From contig NW_026712518.1 in assembly GCF_022539665.2 (NCBI RefSeq), forward strand, positions 35,703-99,702: 64,000 nucleotides of DNA, given 5' to 3'. Of the stretch, positions 32,501-42,600 are shown in pieces. Each line of letters begins with the position of its first letter. The first letter of the stretch is position 1. This DNA is from Daphnia carinata (taxonomy: Eukaryota > Arthropoda > Branchiopoda > Diplostraca > Daphniidae). The notes beneath the pieces are model-generated. The model was not told the origin of the DNA and did no database searches. It saw only the letters and a list, made by a program, of their open reading frames with translations. Both the position numbers and the translations under genes were made by a program.

Positions 32501-35500
32501 TCGTATGAACCGTAGTTCAAAAAACAAACGTGGTAAAATAAACCCCTAAGATTGCCTATTGAAATTAAAAAAAAATTAAGTCTTATATTACAAATTCAAT
32601 AAAATTTAGTTACTTTGTTATTGTTCATGGCCTCCATCTATCTGTGTAGTACGAAAATTCCATTGATAGCTTTGCTGTTATTGTCTGCTAGCATCGAAGC
32701 TAATACCGAAAAAATTCAGTGAAACAAGGGAAAAGGCCGTTATTGCAACAAAATGTTTGGTGCAATAGACTCTACGAAAAACTCCTTTTATCATAAAGGA
32801 CGGCTAGCTGCTTTAAAGAGGTAAGTTGAGTAAGCTCTTCTTCAGAGACTTACGTGCAGCTTGCAATCAAATTGTTGATGTGGAATATATTATGCATTCT
32901 CATTCACATTCAATGTTTATTTTGTTTCCTAGGAGAACACAAAAAAAATTGGCGTCAAGGATGTTTTGTTATACGGGATTATTGATTATTACTAGGATCC
33001 AAGCATAAACCAAAGCCAAACTTAGGACTTGCTTAACCACTCAACAATTTTACTGTGAAAGGATGCAAAATTATGAAAGCGGTATAACATTTTAGTAACC
33101 AATATGTCTTAGAATATCTTTACTTTGTTTTTGCATGATGCCAGGGGATCACCCAAACCATGCACCTTTCAGATTGGAGGTCTTAAATGGATGAATGTAA
33201 TTGAAACGAGTTTTCATATTGAGCCTGAATAAAATGTATGTGAAGGGTCAAAACCTAATTTTAAAAATTTTCATACATTGTGGTTTTCTTGTGCATCATA
33301 TAACAAAAACTGAGAGCATAAATTTGTTATTGGATTCTAGGGAAGAATGGATGACTGCTGTTGATTATGCTGCTGAACAGATTCATACAGATCCTGATTG
33401 CAATGATTTGGATATGCCAGCCGTTTCTGAAAAAACACCAGGAACCATGCTTCCAATCCTTAAGAAATGGAAAAACAGCTAACAGCTAAGCTCTCGCTTT
33501 TCACAGGTATGTGTTACTCTTTACATTTAAGTAAGACCTGCCAGTTTATTCCATTGATTTTCAGGAAAAAAGCTGGATTTATCTGATAAGAAAACAAAAA
33601 TCAAACTAAACAGAAGTTAAATGAAATGAAGAAAAAATTATAAAGCAAAAAGAAGAAGAGGAGTTCCTGAATTGCCAAACTTGCATGAGCAACCAAGGTA
33701 GCATCTGTGTCACCAACCTCTGTTCTTTCAGAGTTTGTCTAAACAGAAATTTCTGAACCAAGACTAGCAAGTACATTGCCAACACCAATTTTCAACAGTG
33801 AAGGCTGCCCAGTTTTCAGCAAATTTGATTTTGGAGAACTATTTAATCCCTCACCCATTCTGAAAAAGACCACTTTAGATCCATAATTGGCAACGATTAA
33901 AATGAAAAAAAAAATACTTAAACAAAAAGTGAAAATCTTGGTAGGCCAAGCTGAAGGTGAGAATCCAGAAGCATGGAAGAAAAACAGGCTTGCAATGGTG
34001 CTCTACACATAGCTGAAGGTTTTCAGGTAAACTATCAATTTGACAATCATATTTGTAAAGTGTTCAAAACTTCTAACGTTTCTGTATTGCAATAGGTAGA
34101 AGACTGTGGAATTCCTTGGCAAATAAATAAAGAAACGAGGTAAAATCAAATCAGAAAATTAAATAAATTGGGCTGATCGCAACGAAGAAAAGGAAAAGAG
34201 AAAGGAATGACAACAGAAAAAGAGAAAGGAATGACAACAGTAAAAGAGAAAGGAATGACAACAGAAAAAGAGAAAAGCCAACATTAAGAAAAAGAAACTG
34301 AAAAAAAAGAACATACAGTGATTAAACCAAATCAAAAAAAGGAAAATTTATCGTATGAAATAATGATACCGACTCATAGATGAGCTAAACTCGTGTTCTT
34401 TCATGTGCAAGCCATGGCGCGACAGTCTTTTAGAAAAATACACTGGCATGCCTTTCATGATTTTGGAAAATTTGAAGAAAAAAATCTTAGATTCATTTTT
34501 AATTGTTTAGTGTCTTCACTATAGCAGACTCATAAAAACAGTCTTTCATGGTAGAAAATAATTAAAATTGATTTGTACTTGTTAATAGCTTTGTCAACTT
34601 CAGGTGCAAGGCTTCCTTATTGTTCATTGTAGTATGTGATGTGAATTAGGTAAACAATAGCAGCTGGAATATGTGCATAAGGGGAAAACAAGACACGAAG
34701 AACGTAAAAAATTATTTATCATTGCTTGAAAACGCGAGTTCTCACCAGAGACGTATATGGTTCTCTCGGACTAAAGGTGAGGTTACTCTTTAACAAAAGA
34801 CTGCTCTTTACCAAAAGCCATTACTATTTAAGTTTGACTCATAGACGTTCTTATGCAAATTAAATATTCCAGTTACGGTAGAACTATTTATAGTTTTGCT
34901 GAAAAGCGCTCCAAGACAACAGTTAGCAGTAAAAGGCCTGGCATATTTATAGCAGTAGGTTATGATTTTAATATATTTATTGGGCTCTTTGTAATCGTGA
35001 AAAAAATTGAAAATGTGATAAGGAAATAAATGGTATGAAAATCAATATTGAATTACAATATTCTTTCTTTTTGTCCTTATCGCAAACGATAGTTTAAGCT
35101 TGTAGTGTTCTTCCTCAAAAAATTATTTATCAAATGTTAATAATAATGAACTAGTCTTCGTATTAACATATCTTTGTTCCCAGCAACCACAAAAGCCCCG
35201 CGGAACTCATTCAGTTTCCGTATTCATAACAAATCAGTGGTCTTAACCTATGGAATAAGTATCGACAAAGAGAAGTTATAATGAAGATGGATTTAGAGTT
35301 GGGGGGAATGATCAAAGAGGGTGGACAGAACAAGGCTAAGTGTGGAAAACTTATAATTCTTATATTATATTTAAAGAAGCTAAAGTAGTTCAATAAACAA
35401 AAATTGTGAAAAATGAACTTTATTTAACGGGATATTAGCAATAGATAAATACTAACATAATCCGAAATCCGATAGCTACATAATAAATAATCAAAGATTA

Positions 35501-35783
35501 ACTAGCGTATATACGCTAACATTGTTTCATATGGGCAAACCTTATAGAAGGTCACGGTTTCAGCAACCTTTATATATTCCAACTTCCACGGAATAGGAAG
35601 TGGGAAATACTTTTTGGAAACTCAATAAAGATTTAGGAACATGGAAATTAAGCGTAGAAAAAGGCCCACTTTAAAATTTGGAAAAAAGTGGGCCTTTTTT
35701 GTATGGGCCTTTTTCGTCTGGGCCTTTTTCGCGGGCCTTTTTCGTCTGGGCCTTTTTCGTCTGGGCCTTTTTCTCCGACCTCC
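29507..35783. mobile_element. Fold-back element copy B, left terminus missing
   Basis: Lacks the first about 478 bp (left TIR and GAAAAAGGCCC array) because the tandem duplication began inside the element. The right terminus is intact, ending CTCCGACCTCC before taaaaaaac. Confidence 0.8.
32780..33506 (+). pseudogene. Akt/PKB pleckstrin-homology exons, copy B
   Basis: Same four blocks as copy A, offset by about 6,644-6,646. Differences: a shorter A run after GEH in block ii, and the end of block iii changed (ctgaaaaaaaggtatg in A, ctgaataaaatgtatg in B). The change introduces a TAA-containing sequence and weakens the 5' splice site. It is non-functional. Confidence 0.8.
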
Positions 35784-35841
35784 TAAAAAAACACCCACGA
35801 TCCGTAAAACAAACCATTTCAAATTAACAATCCAAATTTGT

Positions 35842-36310
35842 TACCTTGTGAGTGCAGTGGTATGCAGCGGAAGACCTGAGGATTCCTTTGTCATCACAGT
35901 TCTAGATTGACGAAGACGTTTGGCTTTGGCAGTTCGACGTCTTTCAGTTTCAAGAACCGTGGAGGTAGTCGGCGGTGTTGTCTGGCGAACCACAATGTGC
36001 GTCAATTCGTTTGCTGATTTTGTTTCGGCTTCTGCTGATGGCGTTCCACACAATAATAACTGATTTTCTTCTTCAAGATTCTCTACCATATCAGTTGCTG
36101 ATTCCTCATTAATACCATTTGCACCAAAAGCTGTAAGAAAGAAACTATATAGTAACAAAAACTTAATATTGTCACTTTGTTGATAATAATACAAAAATTG
36201 TTATTTCACTTAATATTAAGACCTACCTTGTTCTTGAAGATTGCAATCAATATCATCAGCTGTGCCTCCATACTGAATGTCAAACACATTTGGTGGAACA
36301 GTTTTTACAT
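35842..36310 (-). CDS. KDZ accessory gene, middle exons
   Basis: Exon about 36,136-35,842 follows a tttcttacag acceptor and reads FGANGINEESATDMVENLEE, then VVRQTTPPTTSTVLETERRR and AKRLRQSRTVMTKESSGLPL, ending at a gtaaca donor. The preceding exon (about 36,310-36,222; acceptor tttttatcag, donor gtaggt) reads VPPNVFDIQYGGTADDIDCN. The basic patch RRRTAKAKRLRQ looks like a nuclear-localisation signal. No enzyme or DNA-binding domain is recognised. The gene runs antisense to the transposase and its 3' exons lie beyond the insertion at 21,895-22,373. Confidence 0.5.
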
Positions 36311-36607
36311 TGCGAAGGCCTGATAAAAAGTTAACATTACTGAACGGAACATTCCACACAACAACATACATAGTTACACTCAAGCCTGGCAGTCACCATC
36401 ATCCAATATTGGTTGAAATCTTTCAGTGGTTTAGACGTATTGTGTATGTCATGAGTTTTCTTGCCAAATTGTTTGAATCTTCATGTTCCAATTTTTTTGT
36501 TCGGAAAGTAAGTGAACAGTAAGATTTCAGCATCAACATCCCTAGAAATTTGTGATGCCTAATTAGAAGAAAACAATAGTTACATAAATATAGAAACAAA
36601 AGAAATT

Positions 36608-36802
36608 CTAAGGGTATGCTAAGACCAGAAATTCCATATGTTCCAAACGTTTTTGGTTAGCATTATAGTCAGAAGTGTGACAGTCCCGTCTTCTAAACGA
36701 TTTTCCACTTTCACCGAGCTTCCCCCTCTTTCTAACACGTTTACGGGCTGGCTGTTCTTCATTCCGGTTATCACTATCACTATTTAGTTCATTCATTTCC
36801 AA
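36608..36802 (-). CDS. KDZ accessory gene, probable first exon
   Basis: ATG at 36,802 gives MEMNELNSDSDNRNEEQP followed by ARKRVRKRGKLGESGKSFRR, a basic nuclear-localisation-like segment. The frame stops at 36,608; a splice donor before that is likely but not certain. It lies just inside the right terminus of the KDZ element, as expected for the promoter-proximal exon of a gene reading inward. Confidence 0.45.
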   Translation of the reverse strand: MEMNELNSDSDNRNEEQPARKRVRKRGKLGESGKSFRRRDCHTSDYNANQKRLEHMEFLVLAYP

Positions 36803-36890
36803 TATTTATTTGGTTTACATTTAAGGTTTTTTTTTTAAATTTCCGCCGGAAAAGAAGGAAGCAGACAACAGTACCAACAACAAACAATTG

Positions 36891-37188
36891 ACATGCGCCA
36901 CACGCATAGTTGTTTAACCGGTTTAACTTTAACGGCTTAACCACTAAACTAAACTAAATCAAACCCCTAGTGGCGACTCCAAACACTTTGCTCATAAAGA
37001 AAACTGCAGGCGCGATTATGTACTAAGTAGTACATACTAAGTATACATACTAAGTAGTACATAATCGCGCCTACAGTTTTCTTTATGGGGAAAGTGTATG
37101 TTTTCACCCCTAGGGCTTTGATTTGGTTGCTTTAATGGCTAAACCGTTAAAGTTAAACCAGTTAAACAAAAATGCGTGTAGCGCATGT
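36891..37188. repeat. ~300-bp imperfect palindrome at the KDZ right end
   Basis: ACATGCGCCACACGCAT at 36,891 pairs with ATGCGTGTAGCGCATGT ending at 37,188. The arms continue through GTTTAACCGGTTTAACTTTAACGG (given in parts: GTTTAACC, GGTTTAACTTTAACGG), AAACCCCTAG and CGCGATTATGTACTA to a centre at about 37,040. Two inverted KDZ termini meet here: the right end of the large element and the left end of the derivative. Confidence 0.75.
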
Positions 37189-37204
37189 CTTAATTTTTTC
37201 AAAG

Positions 37205-37440
37205 CGAATATTATGAATTAGGTTTATATAAATTTATATTTATAATATTATGATAATGTACATAAATGTTACAATATAATAAATACACATATATACAGTA
37301 TATTACAATTATATATATATATTTATACATACGTACAATTATATTTATATATTTATACATACATACAATTACAATATATATATTACTATTATATATATGT
37401 ACAATAGTTATGGTAATTGAAATAAACGAATATAAGAGAA
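37205..37440. repeat. TA/ATAC-rich simple-sequence tract
   Basis: Irregular tata/atac repeats without coding significance, located inside the left half of the derivative and absent from the parent at the equivalent place. Confidence 0.7.
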
Positions 37441-37523
37441 ACAATTTTTTTATTACTTGTCAGCAAAATTAATTATGATATTCGCTGATTTAATATATAA
37501 ATAATATAAATATAATATAAATC

Positions 37524-37546
37524 GATGGCCCTTGGTAAGGGCTATC
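37524..37546. repeat. Derivative palindrome, copy 1
   Basis: GATGGCCCTT-ggt-AAGGGCTATC. Equivalent of 20,022-20,042. Confidence 0.75.
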
Positions 37547-37722
37547 CATTTTTAGATAATTGTAATCAATATTTTCAAATCGAAAAAATCTTAAACGCAA
37601 AATGCGTTTTTGTTGTTTTTCGATCTAAGGTTCTAATGGACGCAACCGATAAAACAAAAAAATTGATGTTACACTTGAACTTTTTCGTTTTCCGAAAATT
37701 TAACATAAGTTTTATAGAATTA

Positions 37723-37745
37723 GATAGCTCTTGATAAGAGCTATC
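37723..37745. repeat. Derivative palindrome, copy 2
   Basis: GATAGCTCTT-gat-AAGAGCTATC, with perfect 10-bp arms. It lies 199 bp after copy 1. Confidence 0.8.
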
Positions 37746-38386
37746 GATTGATGCAAAATTTGTCAATTTTAACTGTTTATTTTCTTCATAAATAATTATT
37801 AAAGGATTTCATGATTTTAGAAGGGGAGGGGGTGTGTGAAAAAGACGAAACTTTGCATTGATTGTTTGATGCTTAATCTTCGTCAAAACAGGAAACCATT
37901 ATAATATTTTTGTTCCTGGTGATTGAGGAACAAGTTGTTCTAAACGTTTATTTTTAAGATGCTATATTTAACCCCAAAAATTACGTTTGAAAAAGTGGTT
38001 TTTGATAAACCATTATGGCGGCCATTTTTTTACCATTGCCAATTTTCAAATTTTAAAAAGTGTATATAAGTGTAAAAAATTTTAATTATACATATTTACA
38101 TTTTGTTTGTGTCTAGAAAATTTCAGCATTCCGTCTTATATTAAAAATTAACTAGATAATTTAAATAAATTTATTTCATGGGTTCTCATTTAATTTACAA
38201 TTTTAGGTGTCTTTTTTCACATTCCGCATGGAAAACCACGTTTTATCGCGACTTCCGCGTGGAAAAGCTCCAAGCAGACAATATTTAAAAAAAACAATTG
38301 ACTAACGCCCTGCGCGTTTATCATTTACCCCATAAGAAAAAGTGCATCTGCAACTATGTACTACTTAGTACATATGTAGTGAGACC

Positions 38387-38906
38387 ATGTTGCCTATCTG
38401 GATAAACTGAACCGAAAACAAAAACGACCCGACAGATCGTCCAAAAAGCTGCTCGGTTGGTTCCGTGCCAATCGCTATCCTGTTCGTTACGATCGGTTCT
38501 AATTTGCAGTAATCGGGTAATCGGGGTTGTAATCGGGACAAGCGCTTTGATTTTATTGGAATAACCAAGACAACTCCATCCAGTATGCTCTACATAAATC
38601 GACAGCTTGCATTCGGGGTTGCATCCTCAATTTTAGATCTGGTTTGAAACAAGATAGATTCCGGGTAAAAATTTTGAGTCGAATACACGGAATGGAGCAT
38701 GGACTTTATCAGAATCGTAAACATGGGGCTCCTGCAAAATTATTGGAGATTCCGACCCAGTTCGCGCCTGTAAGTCCGCAGTTTACTCGGATTTCAATTC
38801 GCGTCCGCACTTTACCCTAACCCGCCAAGCAGTCGACAAATGTCAACCAACCAGATTCAGTAGTGACACGTGAAAGTATCGTCGCTCGTCGGATTTTGAT
38901 TCTGTC
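38387..38906. other. URM1 upstream region
   Basis: Unique sequence between the transposon terminus and the URM1 ATG. No TATA box or other core promoter element can be assigned confidently. A gggtaatcggggt block at about 38,514-38,526 resembles one at about 15,470-15,483, left of the KDZ composite. Confidence 0.45.
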
Positions 38907-39644
38907 ATGGAAGTTTCCTTGAATTTCAGGTGGAAAATTTTTATATTTCAGCGCTTAACTGGCAATTATCAATGAAATGTGTAATATGATTTTTGTAGTG
39001 GTGGAGCTGAGTTACTCTTTGGAAAAATCAAGCATCATACAATTAATCTGCCTGCTGAGGAAGCGTGTGAGTTTGTTTTTTTTATGAATTTCATGTGGTT
39101 GAACTAATTTTGCACTTTTTAAAGGGAGTATGAGGAAACTGCTTAATTGGATAAAAGATAATCTATTGAAAGAGAGACCTGAGCTTTTTCTTCAAGGAGA
39201 TACAGTGTAAGTGAACTTAGCCTTTTGCCACTTTGTTGAAATCAAATCCTAAAATATAAAAAAAAAAATGTGTAGCAAGCAATACACTATAATAAATTTC
39301 GTGGACATATCCCAATTGGAATTAAGCCTACAAAAATATATATTTTTTAAATCCACGATGAAGTGGTGTAATTCAAATTTGTCTATTTTGGTAATTTATC
39401 GTTGTTGTACTGGAAAACAAGAATTCATTTTGTTGTTTAAATCAGGAGACCTGGAATTTTAGTGCTTGTTAACAATGCTGACTGGGAATTAGTGGTAAGA
39501 TCAAGAAAAGAAAATGCACCTTGCAATCATTATTCATATAAGCTGCATTTCATATTTGAAATTGAATTTTTACAGGGACAGCTGGATTATCACTTGCAGA
39601 ATAAGGATGACTTAGTTTTCATATCAACACTTCACGGAGGATAG
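38907..39644 (+). CDS. URM1: Ubiquitin-related modifier 1
   Basis: Host gene with five exons: 38907-38929, 38999-39066, 39125-39206, 39446-39494 and 39576-39644. All have GT/AG boundaries and consistent phases, giving 96 residues (human URM1 has 101). Diagnostic pieces: [77 protein letters not shown], and VFISTLHGG at the extreme C-terminus. The terminal Gly-Gly is the site activated by the E1-like Uba4/MOCS3. The thiocarboxylated protein donates sulfur for 2-thiouridine at tRNA wobble position 34 and can be conjugated to proteins under oxidative stress. Fold: beta-grasp. Introns are 69, 58, 239 and 81 bp. No disabling change is seen. The nearest transposon end is about 520 bp upstream of the ATG. 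Confidence 0.95.
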
Positions 39645-42600
39645 ATGGTGACCTTACTCATTTTTTATTTGTCAATTTGACAGTGTCTTTCATCCAAATT
39701 TGTGAATACATTGAACCAAAAAGGATCACTTGTGTCCCTCTTAAGCAGGTTTCTGTGTGCCTGACTTGACATCCACAAAGTAGGCATAACTTTCTACGTT
39801 AAACCTGGTGTTGGTCACAAGTTATCAACCTCATCCTTAGTTCCTTACTATCGTGTCCACCATCGTCGTACTATTTAATCACTGGTTCATTTTTGCAAGT
39901 AATTTGTTTGGGTGTGAAGCGAAAACTGAAGTTCTTTCTCTCTGCGAATTAAAAATATATTCAAGAAATGCGACCATGTGTGTTATACAAAATATTGAAT
40001 GTTGCATGGGATGAAATTTCATTTTTCTTTACGCTTACATTGCGTTCTAATTACGTTACAAAGTCTTGAAAGAAAAACCATTGTATCGGCGAAAAGTTGT
40101 TGCCAGATGTACCTTTGTTTCAGCTTTTACCTTTTTCAGAATTATTTGGCATGATTACGTTTGCTGCTCTCTGTTCACCATTAATCACTTTGGTAAAAAC
40201 ATGCGATAAATAATAGTTATTTCCCACGATAGGAAATCCGCTATGGCTCAAGTTAGCTTCAGAGCCAATGCTCGTACTGCGCGACATATTATTGTTGCTT
40301 GGTTGATCAATAGTCGACACAGGAAAACTTTTTCATTTATTTATTTTTATTTTGTTTTTTTTTTTATTCTCTACAAGTCTAACCGAACATGGAAAAGGTT
40401 GGACCTATCCAGCAGTTTGCTATTTACCAATACCTTATCTGGCCAGTGCGTATAGGTCAAAATGAATGAGAAAAAAAACGGTAATGTCCTACTGCAAAAC
40501 GTGATAGGGAGCGAAATCATTTTAAGATTAGAATTACCAATGTAAAAGAAAAACTGCGCCGCATGCTCAGCGTTGTACAGTCCATCAGAAAACGAAACCT
40601 TCCTTTTGTCAGCTGATATTTACACTGTAACATACTCTTCGATAAACTGACGTCGGGATTAAAGTACTTGAATGTCGCATGTGGTGAGAGAATGCTGAAT
40701 TTAGTATTTATGGATATGCAATTTGAGCAATCTATTTCCGTTATGTTATAGGGACTTTTGAAGGAAGAAAAAAGGTATTTTGAAGAGACTTTCTAAGGAA
40801 GCAAGAAACTTTACAAATGGACAAATTAAATCTTTACGCGCCTACCTTAATGCAATTAGCTTGTCACGTATGTCGTTTCATACGTTCATGTACCGGCCTG
40901 AAGTTATTTCTACATTAAAGGCATTATCGAAGGCTACACCCTTTGTTTATCAAGCCAATCAAGATTTACTAAAAACTATGATGATTGACCTCTCCTAGAA
41001 CCTTTGCTAATCAAGACGAAAAGGAAAGGCGAACGGAGCGACTACCGGCACGGGAGCAGTTCTACCACCATCTTCGCTGCAGGTTAATGGCCATGGATAC
41101 GACTGGTGCAGACGTTTGGTGGATGGATGCCAAATGGGAAGGAACAGAGGAAGAGGCTTCTATACTTTTTATCATCAACCTTAGCATCTAACAAAACGAG
41201 TGGCTTTCTCATTCGTCTCTCCTCTCTGTCTTCTCCTTGTCTCCTCTTCGTGTACTGTATGGTCTCCTCTTTTCGCTTCTTGGCCCCAAGTCTCAGATTT
41301 TATCCGGTAGCCCTTCAGAGTCTTGTAGGCGTGCGAGAACACGATTGCATCGCATCGCTACGGAAAATGTACCTATCTTCTTTCTTTCTCGCTGGGTTTT
41401 CGCCCTCTAATGATTTTTATGACCCTTACCCCTGCCTTCCCACCATCGCCGTACGCACGTAAAATGGTAATAAGATGGAGTAAAAGATTTCCGGTTAAGT
41501 GATCTTGCATTCTTTCTAATTAACATCCAGTCCATTTACCATCGGCTTCCATTTGATGCAAACGAGCCGACCATTAAAGCATCCATAATGAATTTGTTTT
41601 ACAAAATGAATACGAGAAGGTTTCTTAAAGAAACACGATGATGTGAAAACGAATAACACCGCGTAGATTTCTTGGGTAGGAAACCAAACCGTAAGTTTTA
41701 TTTTTCGTCCAGTTTCTGGATATAGGTAAAGCAGGAAGGGGTCGACTGATCGATTTGGATCGGAGCTGTTCTGGCTCAGAGCCAGATCATATGCTGAAGA
41801 AATATTTTTTTTCCCTTCCTTTCCCTTCCTATATGTATATATATTCCTTTCTTTCTCTGGTTCTAGATTCCCCGCCATTTCAGACTAACTGACTGAATTC
41901 GATAGCAGTGGGTTTTCATTTCTTTACACAACCAGGATCGAATGAATTTTACTAAGGATTTAGAAGATCCGTGGCACCAGCGATGGTATGACTTCAGTGC
42001 TACACATCAAACATCGAATTAATCAATTCGGTGTGTGCCGTGTGGAAACTTTCAGTATCGTAGCCCGTGTTCGATGTTTCTCTATTCTTTGTTGACGTTA
42101 CGTATGCGGCATTGCCGAAGAAAACCGAAAGAAAAAGTTATAGTCAAATTAAACTTTGGTTCTGTCATTGCAATACCCTCAACTGATTACACAAAGTCCG
42201 AGACACATTTGGATTACTGTGTACGTCGTAAACAACTCAAACAAAGGATGCTAGGGTTAGTAAACGGAAACAAATTCATTGGGTTGAGTCTACAAAACTA
42301 CGTTGGGTTGGATGGTCGTTCTCTTCCCTTCCCTCTTGTACGTACCTACTGCTATGTGAGGCATGAGTGTTGCACAAAAAAACGCGTGAGCTACGAAGAT
42401 ATTCAAGATCATTCTTATGCTAAGCGCATCCACAGTTCATGGGAACGGTATCATCCAATTCGTTGGGAAAGGCTACCCGTTTTGAATCCAAAGCACCGTT
42501 TGGAACATCGAACCAATTCCCGCCGTGGGGAAAAGAGGGGTGGATAAATTCTTCCGGTTTTCTTTAGACGATAAAAAGGAATGAAATTATGGCGGGCTTG

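Larger units (their letters stand above)
29507..36148. repeat. 6.64-kb tandem duplication, unit B
   Basis: Second copy of 22,860-29,503. It contains a left-truncated fold-back element (29,507-35,783), both Lys/Glu-rich modules (about 30,220-31,520 minus; 33,654-34,355 plus), the MITE cluster (about 31,915-32,657), the Akt exons and the accessory-gene exon. Right of 36,148 the sequence returns to unique KDZ sequence. Confidence 0.9.
15571..37035. mobile_element. KDZ-superfamily DNA transposon with nested insertions
   Basis: Left terminus: GGTCTCACTACATATG followed by TACTAAGTAGTACATA and then GCACTTTTTCTTATGGG. A related inverted terminus at about 36,968-37,035 contains CTCATAAAGAAAACTGCAGG and TACTAAGTAGTACATA. 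Between them lie the plus-strand transposase gene, a roughly 2-kb 3' region with paired palindromes, and a minus-strand spliced accessory gene. Insertions inside it are two solo LTRs and the Pack-type fold-back element with its tandem copy (about 13.8 kb together); without them the element would be roughly 7 kb. I could not identify a target-site duplication. The outermost TIR at 15,571 matches the one ending at 38,386 better than the one at 37,035, so it may transpose as a compound unit with the derivative next door. Confidence 0.75.
37036..38386. mobile_element. 1.35-kb non-autonomous deletion derivative of the KDZ element
   Basis: Left terminus TACTAAGTAGTACATAATCGCG; right terminus ...CATAAGAAAAAGTGCATCTG...TACTTAGTACATATGTAGTGAGACC, the inverse of the left end of the KDZ element at 15,571. 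The interior (about 37,450-38,180) follows the KDZ 3' region (19.74-20.34, 20.71-20.86 and 21.25-21.57 kb) without its two solo LTRs. It then continues into right-terminal sequence (aagcagacaat...caattgac), as at 36,859-36,892. It has no coding capacity. Open frames at 37.2-37.5 kb are AT-repeat artefacts. Confidence 0.75.

Noticed and set aside
37205-37472. Overlapping open frames on both strands rich in Tyr/Ile
   Set aside because: They are translations of a TA/ATAC simple repeat.
42035-42547. 170-codon basic open frame
   Set aside because: No ATG near the start, no recognisable motif and no splice support. It could be a chance frame in unique DNA.
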